Positions 17,801 through 27,023 of a stretch of DNA of 64,000 bases are shown piece by piece (within the stretch, counting starts at the first letter, position 1; each line of letters starts with the position of its first letter). The stretch is from Trypanosoma brucei gambiense DAL972 (taxonomy: Eukaryota > Euglenozoa > Kinetoplastea > Trypanosomatida > Trypanosomatidae). Location: positions 2,294,001 through 2,358,000 of the forward strand of contig NC_026743.1 of NCBI RefSeq assembly GCF_000210295.1, written 5' to 3'. A model generated the notes under the pieces. It had not been told where the DNA came from. It did no database searches and worked only from the letters and a program-made list of their open reading frames with translations. The position numbers and the translations under genes are program-made.

Positions 17801-20348
17801 GCCACCCCTGGGGAGAGAGTGCAGCTTTCGGCAATGGTTGCAAAGCATCCTCGTGAAGTATGCGCCGACGGAGCTGCATCGGCTCGAATGGTACGTAGGC
17901 GAGTATTCTGTCAAAGACAACAGAGAGGTGGAGGGCTTCTTCGTTACGAACACATACAAGAGGAGGGGGAAGGAGGAAGTCAATGTCCATATTTCCGTGG
18001 AAACGGTATCAAACTTGCATTGCGATGGTTTGGTCGTTGCCTCTGGTTCGTGTTCGATGACGGCGGAGTTAGGGGGAAGGACGGTCTGCCGTATCCCCGC
18101 TGTGGAGGGAAGTAACGGCTTCTTCAACATTTCAGGGGAATTCGATGTTACCATCCCTCAACCACTAACGCAGACACTGCGCCTTCTTGTGAGCGTCAAG
18201 GCAGGCTCAAAACGTAGCCACGGAGAATGTGTCATATCATTCGCGGATGTGCACCGCAAGGCAGCTCGTGGGCAAGCTCACTACATTGTGGAAGGCCCAG
18301 GACTCCCGTCGGCCTCCCCCATTGGCTACGTAACCGTCTCAATGTCCTGTGACCGTTGCGGCAGAGTGGGGACGCCATCAGATTATGCAGATAGGAGTCT
18401 ATATACGCGGATGCGTGATTACTATTACTATTACATTCGTGAACGACTTCACGTGGTGAACGTCACTTACAGCAAGAAAGTGGATGTGGACAACCATCTG
18501 AGAAAGCTGGTGGAGGTGTATGGCCCAGAACCCAGCACCCGTCAACTCCATCTAGAAATTGTGCAGTGTAATTTTCCAGGCATTGCCGACGGTACTCCCT
18601 ATTTTGCTCTCGAAGTCGGACTCCTGCAGTATAGGACAGTACCTGTTGCCGACAACCCTGACTCCCATTTCAAAGGGTCATTTGACATTCATCTTGGATT
18701 ACCTGAAAAGGATGAACTAAACCTGATAGTGTTTATGAGTCGTGCGTGTGAGTTGCTTGATGTGGAGGTTGGACGAACCTTGATACCCCTCAGGAACGTC
18801 GTGTGCGGGAAGAAAATGCTTTTCCGTCTCCCACTCGTGCGACAGGCTCAGACAAAATATGCTAAAATCCATGGCTCCGTTGAAGTTTTGCTTTACACCA
18901 ATGATTTTGGTCTCCCGTCCGAGCAGCAGAGGCACGCTCTGCATCACAGCCTTTGCGATCGAGTACAGTGGGAGGTTTCTCACTCCAACCCAAAGGACAT
19001 TCATCGGATCCCCAATTTTCTCGCGGGAATACAGGTGCAAAGCGGGTGGGTTAGCGGTCAAATGGAATGTAGATCGTTACCTCGGCCTGGCTCAGCGTCA
19101 GATAACGCAATCCGTGTTCTCTTTCTTGGGTTTCAATGCCTTCCCGAAAAAGGTGTCTACATAAAAGTGAAGTTGGATGGCTGTAAGAAGCTTCTACGCA
19201 CAGGCGACCTGTCGGGGAAGCGGCTTGCTTGCGTCAATGAAGAATTCACCATTGAAGGTTCTGCTGTACTGAAAAACACAGTTTTTACGTTGAAGTTAGC
19301 AGAAAGTAAGACAAATGAATCGCGCGTGTTATGTTACTGCGACTTCACTCTAGCAGATTGTCCCCCTGGATGTGTGTCTAGAAAGTGGCTGCGTCTCTTC
19401 GACGACAGGGGCAGGTCTATGGGCCAACTAGGCATTCAGGTGGACGTACCAGCTTCCTCAAGCTCATTTTTCTCTCGCAGCAGCAGCAACCGGTCCCATC
19501 ACGACGTGGAGCGAGTCACGGATGATGTCGTGTCACTTCTACAAAAGTACTTGCCGCAAGGGCTGCGGCGACTCGACCTGATAATTAACCATTCCGATAA
19601 TGTGAGTGCCGTTCATCGTGTGCTTCGCAAGGAACTGGCACCCAAAGTGCAAGCGACAATATACTGCCAGGTTCAGCAAATCAGATTGCGAACTCCAGCA
19701 AGGATCTACCCCCGAGTCGAGTTTTCTTCAGCTGACGAGGTTCAATACGTAACGGAGCGCACATACGGGGAGTGTATGGTGGACTCAAATACGCCATCCC
19801 GAAAGAGAGGGGCCGTTTACCTCCACTTTTCTTCAGTCCGTTTGGATGTGAACGGGGCAGATGCGCTGCGGATTTCTGTTCATGATGGTGAGGCGAGAGA
19901 GGGGTGTGAGAAGTTAGGGAGTGTGGTGCTTTCGCTGCGAGCACTTCTAACTCCGAAACTGTACGGCACAAATGAGATATTGAGGGTGCCGCTTGTCAAA
20001 CTGTGGCGTACCGGGATTAAAACACGGGCAGTCGTGGCTGGAACCATAACCTTCCACCTTAGTATCCCTATTTTTGAGCGGTACCCAGCGGCGCTATGCC
20101 TCTCCGAGATCTTTCCGTGCGCTGTGGACCGAGATGTGATACGGTGTTATTTCAACAAAATATCTTCAGTGCTGCGGTGCCACGATACGGGTTCACTCGT
20201 GGACATCCACCGCAAGGTGTTTGAGGAGCTTGTCGTGAAACCAAATGGGTCGGTTGAGCTGCGCAACTTCCTCCACCAATTAGCGGAACGGTGGGGCGTG
20301 GACGTGAGTTCTCTTGACGCCACTTCCCCCGACTGGTCGTTTTGTTGA
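14835..20348 (+). CDS. Giant tandem C2-like domain protein
   Basis: The frame is open from 14787 (TTG), but the first in-frame ATG is at 14835, giving 1837 residues. The protein repeats one plan about nine times: a short helical linker ending in YGPEP-like or related residues, then a C2-like beta-sandwich of ~120 residues ending in a strand before FG. Linkers start near residues 145, 363, 551, 1001, 1192 and 1569, with the theme R-L-x-x-Y...L-H-x-V-D. The C2 calcium-ligand aspartates are not consistently visible, so many copies may be calcium-independent and bind lipid or protein. The last ~90 residues are helical. Residues ~860-1837 match the next large gene, including the shared block HRLEWYVG at ~1015-1022. 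No transmembrane segment or signal peptide is evident. The C2 call is by pattern; the cellular role is unknown. Confidence 0.75.
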   Translation: MSKLLITLHGCHIMHSPGLSTVSPRVLIVVDGVYEFVAHGKANTFTSYFNELFTVGYIDRLTVVEVLVYNSSTTGCGDYNEQQLLGTCRLSTVWLFQGKTPKQRRHVLANDAGIAGTVELTLMLDTSREGKGSFEEETNEWCASRLVRFLMHNDKGRLRDVDLLLSTMETNGAPLRPLASPKKCAAASSESSRSSCAAFEELMRNLCEEYHCEEPPQCRVRVALEGCTSLEESDKHHSSNVIVVFRSTAEEFVSPSKPYTSNPVWGSALGTATFDVCNPEDFVLDVIVYRITSSSGYVEVGRAQIRVYMLTTEYSSKRQYFIFRHDSYITPCVTGAVHITIKPLGFGLSPKDAGGTADLFHARLNRFFYRYDRRRLQEVDIILYSRRNKLDELMDELEVYYGREPGTAVLCLTVEEVQSLLHVASTDLDGEDVVVVVTMGSQSNRTDAKRVTANSRIVFGNAFQIDVVRETDMIRFEVVKAGCEDVVYGSVDFTCLRIQKGVENTRTLYLVGAAGTEKAFLSGTITVTFFSENLGQSYTADTESECMYAGRLRRYACQHAPEKLHLVDVAVATVFDTEGFMKEMSRDYGEENPTYVLYMTVLGCRKLRKRFGFTMSAYVVARMGVDRYETRVVRNSTKPDYFEFFEFFIDQFAHTELTLVVMDQYDMGTDKEVGRTVIPLENAIPEHQYNLWLPLMKDGCSNCGFVGVKFVVKDLQLRDSLCDHVKAGTFSERCGPRQEELTSPNESRRTTGVTNFSNALYHLFGGWGKRIFRAPRWQSWRDESSKGFSKLKVSEGVSGCEHGSDHPVLANIIDDGIYSASEFLRPRTARTAPKLLSNLLVKQRARHTLVPQTPNSTTGRRFLHVHLHYCDDLEERRLVPPSPCVMLATLRTTYISRTAFETCSPRYDDVFHFPITCPDEDFLTITVMTDTPYGRKTLGFCMLSIKNVCYGMPQTRYVALVVAPHGSVAQQRGVVCLSLLSENFGVAVPPPLGRECSFRQWLQSILVKYAPTELHRLEWYVGEYSVKDNREVEGFFVTNTYKRRGKEEVNVHISVETVSNLHCDGLVVASGSCSMTAELGGRTVCRIPAVEGSNGFFNISGEFDVTIPQPLTQTLRLLVSVKAGSKRSHGECVISFADVHRKAARGQAHYIVEGPGLPSASPIGYVTVSMSCDRCGRVGTPSDYADRSLYTRMRDYYYYYIRERLHVVNVTYSKKVDVDNHLRKLVEVYGPEPSTRQLHLEIVQCNFPGIADGTPYFALEVGLLQYRTVPVADNPDSHFKGSFDIHLGLPEKDELNLIVFMSRACELLDVEVGRTLIPLRNVVCGKKMLFRLPLVRQAQTKYAKIHGSVEVLLYTNDFGLPSEQQRHALHHSLCDRVQWEVSHSNPKDIHRIPNFLAGIQVQSGWVSGQMECRSLPRPGSASDNAIRVLFLGFQCLPEKGVYIKVKLDGCKKLLRTGDLSGKRLACVNEEFTIEGSAVLKNTVFTLKLAESKTNESRVLCYCDFTLADCPPGCVSRKWLRLFDDRGRSMGQLGIQVDVPASSSSFFSRSSSNRSHHDVERVTDDVVSLLQKYLPQGLRRLDLIINHSDNVSAVHRVLRKELAPKVQATIYCQVQQIRLRTPARIYPRVEFSSADEVQYVTERTYGECMVDSNTPSRKRGAVYLHFSSVRLDVNGADALRISVHDGEAREGCEKLGSVVLSLRALLTPKLYGTNEILRVPLVKLWRTGIKTRAVVAGTITFHLSIPIFERYPAALCLSEIFPCAVDRDVIRCYFNKISSVLRCHDTGSLVDIHRKVFEELVVKPNGSVELRNFLHQLAERWGVDVSSLDATSPDWSFC

Positions 20349-21837
20349 TGGCGCCGCGCTTTACTGTGAAAGACTGTTAAGTACATATGTATGTTTATAT
20401 TGTTTGCAGGGCTCGTGAAACGGTTCGGATGTAAGTGTTTGTGATGTGGTAGTCGTTCGTTTCTGTCACGATGTTTAGTAGCGTAAAATAAAGTATTTGT
20501 TTATTTATTTGTTGTCCCTTTTTTTTTTTAAATTGTGTAATACCCCTTCTCGCAAAAGTAACGGAAGAACGGGGCGGCTCTTCCTGAAAGACTGTTAAAA
20601 TAAAAACAGTACGATACACCGCTGGTGTACAGGGGGAAAGGGGGAAAAAAGGAAAGTCAAGTATGGTATAGTATTTATTTGTTTGTAGTCTGCTGGCCCC
20701 GTGTATTATATGGCAAAACTGAATATAGTGGAACCGTACGTACGGGACTTCGTTCGGTGCCTTTTTTTTTTTTGCGCTATTTCGTTTATTTGATGCCCTT
20801 CATGACTTCTCTTTCCCCCCACTGAATCTTACGGTTTTGGCATTACTTACTCGATGGTGGTAACGGGTTCCGTCATCTTGTCTTTTTATATTTTAAACCT
20901 CTTGTTAGCCCGGTTTTCGTTTTTTTCTTTTCTTATGAAAAAAAAAATAATCTAACTCCTGTTTGTGTTTTTGGGAACAGATCGACGCATGTGGTTGAGG
21001 TGTAGAGAGGACAACAAGCACAACAACTTGTGCGATATTACGTGTCGCATGTTAGTTTCCTACCCTTTTTGTTGCTGTTGTTGTCTTTCACTTCTGTCAG
21101 CGGCTTACTTGTTCGTAAAAGTGTCATGGGAGAGGAGAGAGTTCGATTGGAACACTTCTTGATGTGGAAAACGATTAAGTCTTTTTTCCCCCTTCTGTTC
21201 GCTGTGGCTTATTGGTAGACCCCTCATGTGAGCACTTTTATTCTGCTCCCCCTTTGTACTGTTTTCCGTCTGTGCGAAAACCACTCGTGTCTCTTCTTGT
21301 ATACTTCGTCATGATACCTTCTTTCTATTTTCTCCTTCTCATTCTTATCATCAATTTACCGTTTCCTTTCCCTCCTTTTTTTTCGCACTGCCCCCAAAGT
21401 GTTCATTTAAACCCCCACTATCACAGTGGTTGTGAACTGAGTGTGTAGAGTGCAGGAGGCGGATAACAACAAAAGGGCTCCATCACTGACACTACGCTAC
21501 CCGCCACCCGTGTTTTGAAGGGTACGCACACACATAAGCACACAAGCAGAAAAAGAAAACGAAAAAAGGAAGGGAGACATTAGGGGTTTCAAAAGGGAGA
21601 GTAATTCGAAGAGCAGAGAAGGAAGGGGAACATCACGGCACATATTCCTAGAAGGGCGATTGTTAATAATTTGCTCGGACGAGGGAGGGCTACGAAAGGA
21701 AGTGAGTGAGACGAACAGAAGTCACATTCTCACTGATAGTGTTGTGCGAGGGTTTTTGTGTTTCAAGACAACGAGAATATTGTCCATTTAAGCAGGGTAA
21801 CACTTCGTCACCCTCGTAGAAATATTTGCAAGTAACC
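20349..21837. other. 1.5 kb spacer between the C2 paralogues
   Basis: No certain gene. T-rich tracts occur near 20519-20530, 20762-20773 and 20919-20934. An AG at 20979-20980 is followed by an ATG at 20989 opening a 57-codon frame, listed separately. The purine-rich part at 21460-21720 probably belongs to a leader or untranslated region. The likely acceptor of the next gene is the AG at 21818-21819 (ACCCTCGTAG), leaving an 18-base leader. Confidence 0.5.
20989..21162 (+). CDS. Doubtful 57-residue ORF
   Basis: The first ATG after a candidate acceptor (AG 20979-20980) opens 57 codons. The product starts charged (MWLRCREDNK), has a run of five cysteines inside a hydrophobic stretch (~25-45) and ends in WERREFDWNTS. 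The Cys run comes from a TGT/TGC repeat, which argues for non-coding sequence. No family is recognised. Confidence 0.15.
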   Translation: MWLRCREDNKHNNLCDITCRMLVSYPFCCCCCLSLLSAAYLFVKVSWERREFDWNTS

Positions 21838-24800
21838 ATGAAGGACAGTTATCGCGATCCCAACAGGGCAAAGAGCTACGCGTCGTCCGCCGATGCCTTT
21901 TCTTCTAGTGCGCAACGTTCATGTGCTGTCGGTAGTGCCACCTGGAACGGCTCGCCCTGCGATAATTCGCCCAGTAGCACATTTATAAGTAGCACCGGAA
22001 GAAACACTGGGAAGTTGCATAAGGTGGGGTTTCGGAAAAGAGAAACGACTGCCCCACGTGGTGAAACGCATCCGCCGAGGGTCCCAAGAAAGCAGACGCC
22101 ACCGACTGCGAGGAGCAGGCCGGTGCCCCCTTTGGCGTTGACGCAAACAGGTGCAAGAACAGAACGCGGTCACAGAATGGATTTGAGGGTACGTGTCGAG
22201 GGCGTCAAAAAATTGCTTCCCCCTAATAGCGCATCGAAAGCCCTACCCTCAACCTTCATTATGGTTCAAACAGCAACAGGGCGTGGCAAAACGCCGGTAA
22301 TTTTCAACAACGCTAATCCTCCTTTTAACGACGAGTTCGTGTTTACCGTTAGAGATCCCAAATTAGATGAAATTACGGTTGTATTAGTCTCGCACACACC
22401 ATCTGGAAACAAAAAATTGGGACAGTGCGTTCTTTCTCCTGGAAATCTTGTGTGTGGCGAAGAGAAGAGGCGATGGGTTTCTATTGTCCGCCATCCTGGA
22501 ACAGATCAAGCTCGCGACTACGCTCCCATGCTACTTAGTATGTATACTGAAGACTTCGGCCTTCGGTGTGGGCCATCAGAAGCGAAAGAAAGTGAATTCC
22601 GCGAAAAGCTTCGTGCGCTTCTTAAAAACAACGCACCACGGGAGCTCCACCGTCTCGAGTGGTATGTGGGAAGTTGCGTAGGTGACTATGATGGTGCTTT
22701 TTCTCAGCTGTGCTCAAAGTATCGCAAGTCAAAGGGCACACCTGCGACGTTTCAGCTTGTCATTAACGCAGTCTCTGACTTGACCGATGGTAATGGATCA
22801 CCAAGCGCTTGTGAGACGTGCTGCGTGAAAATTTACGCGGGTCGGGTGAAACGGGTCACCCCAATGGCCTTGTATCGATCCTCGGCAGTATTTAACGAAG
22901 TCTTCAACCTGTCATTAGATGACCCCTTGTCGTCTGGAATAACTCTCTGCGTCTGTTCGCCACGCGGTAAGATTGGTGAATGCGTTGTCTCTCTGAGAGG
23001 GATCCAGAAGGGCGTCGCGAAGGAGCGCACAAATTCTCTTGTTTATGCTGCTGGGACCGGGGATGCAAGTCTCTGTGGAACCATTTCCTTTACCCTTTAC
23101 TCACAGACGTTCGGAGTGGAAAATCCCATTGAAGAGGCAGAAGAGAACGCCAGGCGTACTCGGCTGCAGAACTATCTGTGGAATTATCTCCGAGATGACC
23201 TACATCGTCTAGACCCCATTCTATACTCCATCACTGACGTGGATTCCTTCATGAGTGTGTGGACGCGCACGTACGGTCCGGAGCCCCGACAACACCTTCT
23301 ACGGCTCCGAATTAAAAATTTGAGACTCCTGACCAAACTGAAGAGTCCCGAAGAGTTTACGGTCGTATTACGTACAGGACCAAATGCATATCGAACTTCC
23401 TGTGTTCGCTACTCACAAGACTTCAGATTCTGTGATGAATTGGTGGTCAGTGTGTGCACTCCATCCGCCGCCGAGTTCACTTTTATTGTGGTGAAAACAT
23501 CGGACGTACACGAGGTAGAGATGGGTCGGGCCACCGTGTCCTTTGCAGATATTCCGCAGAGCTCTGTATTCAAACGTGATATAATCATCTATGAGGACGC
23601 CTTACAGGTCGGCTCCAAAGACTTTGGTACGCTTTTTATTGAGGGGATTACGAACGACTTTGGTCTGCCGTCGGAAACCTTAACTCCTGAAAGGAGAGAA
23701 TACTACAGACGACGTGTCGCATCGATTTTGTCCCGCTACAAACCGACTGAGGTATACCGTTGTGACTACCTTCTTGGCACCCACTCGGGAATGGAGGAGC
23801 AGCTTGTGAGGCGTTTATCAGAGGAGTACGGCCCCGAAACCGGTAACGCGCACGTCAATATCCAAATTTTGGCAATTAATGACTTCATGCTCTCCTCTCC
23901 CTGCTACGTTAAGGTATACGTGGATGACGTTCAGGTACTTAGAACAAAGAGCCACCGCACAGCCCTGAATATGCAGTTTGATATATCCCTGAACAACTCC
24001 GCAACGCTGCAGATAGAGAATCCCCTCCGCTCGCTACTGAGGTTTGAGTTGATGGAGCCTCGGAGGTTTCTGCGATCCCGAGTTGTGGGCGTGGCAGAGT
24101 TAAGCCTGGTCAAGATGGTACCGAATGAGAAAAATGTGTACCGGCTTCCAGTGTTTAACGCTGAGCGAAACGGAGAGGTTGGAACTCTGAGTGTGGAAAT
24201 AGAATCACCAAGTCTGAGGCACGACGTGTCAGCCATTTTCGACACTCCCCGCGAAGAAGATGACGCCGAGCTATTCGAAAATGTAATGAAAGATGTAACA
24301 ACTCTGGTAAGCAAGTACTGCCCTCAGAACTTGCCCCATGTCCAGCCGATGGTGGCCAAGGCAGCGTCATTGAGGGATGTCCACCGCGAGCTTAGGGACA
24401 AGTTCACACCAAAGCGGGTTGCTTTCACTTTTTACGTACATATTGACAAGCTGGACCTATCGAACCGCGAGGACATTGAGGCGTATGACGAGGGTCTTAT
24501 TTCTGTCGAGGCTTACTTCATGAACGAGCGTGTTGTGCAGCCAATGAAGGTAAGTGATGTAAGCAAAGCAAGGGCGAGTAAGTTGTTTCCCGAAATTCGT
24601 TTCGATATCGTTCACCCACACTCATCAGAGCCTGATTGTAGCTTGCCCATACTTGAGATCGTGATGCACAAAAAGAACTATAGTACCTTCAAACCCCTTC
24701 TAGCTGTTACGAGGCATGGCACTGCTGCTGCAGCGAAACCTCTGAACGTACAAACAACAGAAATGGGCCGTGTGGTTCTCTCGGCGCGGGCCCTTCTAAC

Positions 24801-25383
24801 AGAGTGCATGTACTCCCTTGGAGAACCGGTTACTGTAGGTCTTGTCTCTTCAGGGGAACGCGCTCCACAGGGAGGTACCGTGTTTGGGGACATCGAAAGC
24901 TGTCAACGTGCCTACATTGGCGACCTAACGTTGCGCGTGACTGTTCCTTCATTTGAAACTATACCGCGATGCTTACAGTTTAGCTCTCACGTCACACGAG
25001 ATTTTCAACAGGATTACGTCCGTTATCACGCTGACCGAATCTTCAGTCTGTACCGAGCTCACGATCCATGGAAGCTGCGTGAATTTTACTACTTGCTCTT
25101 CGAGAGGGATGTGGCTTTGGGCAAGTGGCCTCGATCACTACATAATTGGTTGGTAAATTGTATCAAACTGTATGGACCAGAGGCCCCTGGTACCTATGGA
25201 CCGCCTCCCAAGCTTCGTTTGGGTTTGAAGGAGTGGGATCAGCAACGAGTCAATAGAACGACGGCGAGTACTGCGTGCACATCAAGCGGGTATAACACAG
25301 CTCGAGGAAGCAGCTCCGCATTTCCTTCAAACGCATTCAGCGGCAGCGCCAGGCGTTCCCGGAACGGCGATCATGGACAGTAG
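21838..25383 (+). CDS. Tandem C2-like domain protein, shorter paralogue
   Basis: The in-frame TTG at 21826 is not a credible start; the ATG at 21838, 18 bases after an AG acceptor, gives 1181 residues. The first ~110 residues are Ser/Arg/Pro-rich and disordered. From residue 114 five C2-like units alternate with the same helical linker seen in the upstream gene (RELHRLEWYVG near 268, DDLHRLDPILYS, TEVYRCDYLLG, QNLPHVQPMV), several followed by YGPEP or YGPET. The C-terminal helical block around VRYHADRIFSLYRAHD parallels the end of the neighbour. The tail is again Ser/Arg-rich. Unit order matches units 5-9 of the neighbour, so this is a tandem duplicate lacking the N-terminal half, or the neighbour gained one. 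A membrane- or cytoskeleton-linked scaffold is plausible but not shown. Confidence 0.75.
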   Translation: MKDSYRDPNRAKSYASSADAFSSSAQRSCAVGSATWNGSPCDNSPSSTFISSTGRNTGKLHKVGFRKRETTAPRGETHPPRVPRKQTPPTARSRPVPPLALTQTGARTERGHRMDLRVRVEGVKKLLPPNSASKALPSTFIMVQTATGRGKTPVIFNNANPPFNDEFVFTVRDPKLDEITVVLVSHTPSGNKKLGQCVLSPGNLVCGEEKRRWVSIVRHPGTDQARDYAPMLLSMYTEDFGLRCGPSEAKESEFREKLRALLKNNAPRELHRLEWYVGSCVGDYDGAFSQLCSKYRKSKGTPATFQLVINAVSDLTDGNGSPSACETCCVKIYAGRVKRVTPMALYRSSAVFNEVFNLSLDDPLSSGITLCVCSPRGKIGECVVSLRGIQKGVAKERTNSLVYAAGTGDASLCGTISFTLYSQTFGVENPIEEAEENARRTRLQNYLWNYLRDDLHRLDPILYSITDVDSFMSVWTRTYGPEPRQHLLRLRIKNLRLLTKLKSPEEFTVVLRTGPNAYRTSCVRYSQDFRFCDELVVSVCTPSAAEFTFIVVKTSDVHEVEMGRATVSFADIPQSSVFKRDIIIYEDALQVGSKDFGTLFIEGITNDFGLPSETLTPERREYYRRRVASILSRYKPTEVYRCDYLLGTHSGMEEQLVRRLSEEYGPETGNAHVNIQILAINDFMLSSPCYVKVYVDDVQVLRTKSHRTALNMQFDISLNNSATLQIENPLRSLLRFELMEPRRFLRSRVVGVAELSLVKMVPNEKNVYRLPVFNAERNGEVGTLSVEIESPSLRHDVSAIFDTPREEDDAELFENVMKDVTTLVSKYCPQNLPHVQPMVAKAASLRDVHRELRDKFTPKRVAFTFYVHIDKLDLSNREDIEAYDEGLISVEAYFMNERVVQPMKVSDVSKARASKLFPEIRFDIVHPHSSEPDCSLPILEIVMHKKNYSTFKPLLAVTRHGTAAAAKPLNVQTTEMGRVVLSARALLTECMYSLGEPVTVGLVSSGERAPQGGTVFGDIESCQRAYIGDLTLRVTVPSFETIPRCLQFSSHVTRDFQQDYVRYHADRIFSLYRAHDPWKLREFYYLLFERDVALGKWPRSLHNWLVNCIKLYGPEAPGTYGPPPKLRLGLKEWDQQRVNRTTASTACTSSGYNTARGSSSAFPSNAFSGSARRSRNGDHGQ

Positions 25384-27023
25384 TTTGCCGGTTGGTTCCC
25401 ACAGGAAATGGGCAGTTTTGGGGGGGGGAGATTGTGGCTTATGAGTATGCCAGAACGGGTGCGCCACGGTGGAGAAATAACATTAGAAAATCCTACGCCG
25501 TCATCCATATATGCGTATGAATGTATATATGTCTGTATAAAAAAAAAAATGGGGTGGATGATGCTAGAAGATTGAATGAGAGATGTAAGACAGGCAATAT
25601 AGGCGAAGCGAGGAGGGCAGGCGAGAGGGTGTGCTCGCACTGCACCCCTGTTTGTGTTCACACTTGTAGTGTATGTATCTATATCTGCGACAAATGTACG
25701 AATTTTAAATTTCTGACTTTACAGTAGCGCCTTGATGCCTTTTTGGAGTGGAGTGCGCAGGTGAAAAAGAATGGGGAAGTTGAATGCGGTGGAAGTGCGC
25801 TTGACGTGTGTGCCTGCACATACATGTGCGGATGTGGATGTGCATGTGAGAGGTGGTGCGTGGCCGCAATCAGGATGCTGGAGCGTTTCCCGTTATTTTA
25901 TCATCCTCTAGGGGAACTCTTTTTTTTTTTTTGCCATGCTTCGCATTCGCTATGTGGAATAAGACCGCCAGTTTACCTTCTCGGTATACTTCACTACCCT
26001 TTAGAGCATATGGGTAACCAGCTGAGGATGCACGGGCGAGCTCATGGTTTTGTCCATTTCCCTAAATTGAGGGTGGATGGGAAAACCAGTTGTCGAATTC
26101 AATCTCTCTTCTCCCCTCCCCCCCCCCAAGTCAGTCCGCTGCGGCGGCACTCAAAATGCAAGTAGCATCACGTATGACCTTCTGTTTTCTTCCTTTTTTT
26201 TTCCTTCAGTTTTTTTTTCCTCCGCTATATGTTCACTTTTTTTTTTGTGTGTGTGTGTGTGCACTGATTGACTCCGGTAGTGGTGGTTTCATTGAAGCAT
26301 TTATTCCGTATTTCCTCCTCCTTTCGCTTTGTCAGATCCCTGGTCCTTCAGCGCAAGAACTAAACCGCACCATGTTTCCCGTTGCGCATTGTTTTTATTG
26401 TTTTGTCGCTTGCACTCTCCCTTGTATAGTTTTGTTTCTTTTTTTTTTTGTTTTGTCTCCTTCGCCGCTCCATGACCCTTTTCCCCCTTTCTGAATGTGC
26501 TTTGCGACTATGGGAAACGAAAGTGTGGGCAATGTACAGCAAAATACGACAGAGTGGTACGTTTAGAAGGAAGGAAATGGAAAATGCAACCTGTGAGAAA
26601 AAGGGGGAAATGTGCATGACAAGGAAGGAAGAAACCAAGAAGAAGTTGCCTTCATGATAGAAAACTGCTTGCTACACGTTACGGATATCTTTTTTAATAC
26701 TACAATGAGCTACCGAACATGTGTATAAGAGCATCATTTTTCTTCCTGTATTATCAGCTGTTGCGCATCTGATGTGATTCTACCCTAACTTCCTTCATTA
26801 TTTTCCTTTCTTTAGTCGCTGATCCTACTTCCTCTGCATCGAGGTTGTTATTTCTGTCTTAACTAATTATCTGCTCGGGTACTGCGGCCACTCGGGCAGT
26901 GCAACACGTGTAAACGTACATAAGCAAATACATTCTTTCGTATATATATATATATATATATATTCGTATAGTTGTTGAAGCGGACCTCTTCCTATAGCTT
27001 TGTAGGCCAAGAAGGTAGTAAAA
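25384..27023. other. 1.6 kb spacer with simple repeats
   Basis: No supported gene. It carries a G run near 25420-25428, an A run near 25540-25549, a T run near 25920-25932, a C run near 26118-26127, a GT repeat near 26246-26261 and a TA repeat at 26940-26963. Good acceptor-like sites occur at 26334-26335 and about 26994-26995. The latter follows CCTCTTCCTATAG and probably serves the next gene. Confidence 0.5.
26940..26963. repeat. (TA)n microsatellite
   Basis: About twelve TA units lie 60 bases upstream of the start at 27024, just before the acceptor region. Confidence 0.9.

Noticed and set aside
25743..26165. 140-codon frame with many cysteines
   Set aside because: It begins at TTG, the Cys run comes from TGTG-type repeats, and later parts are homopolymer translations.
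26372..26494. 40-codon hydrophobic frame after a good acceptor at 26334-26335
   Set aside because: Its Phe/Leu/Val content is simply the translation of T-rich tracts; no charged or conserved part.
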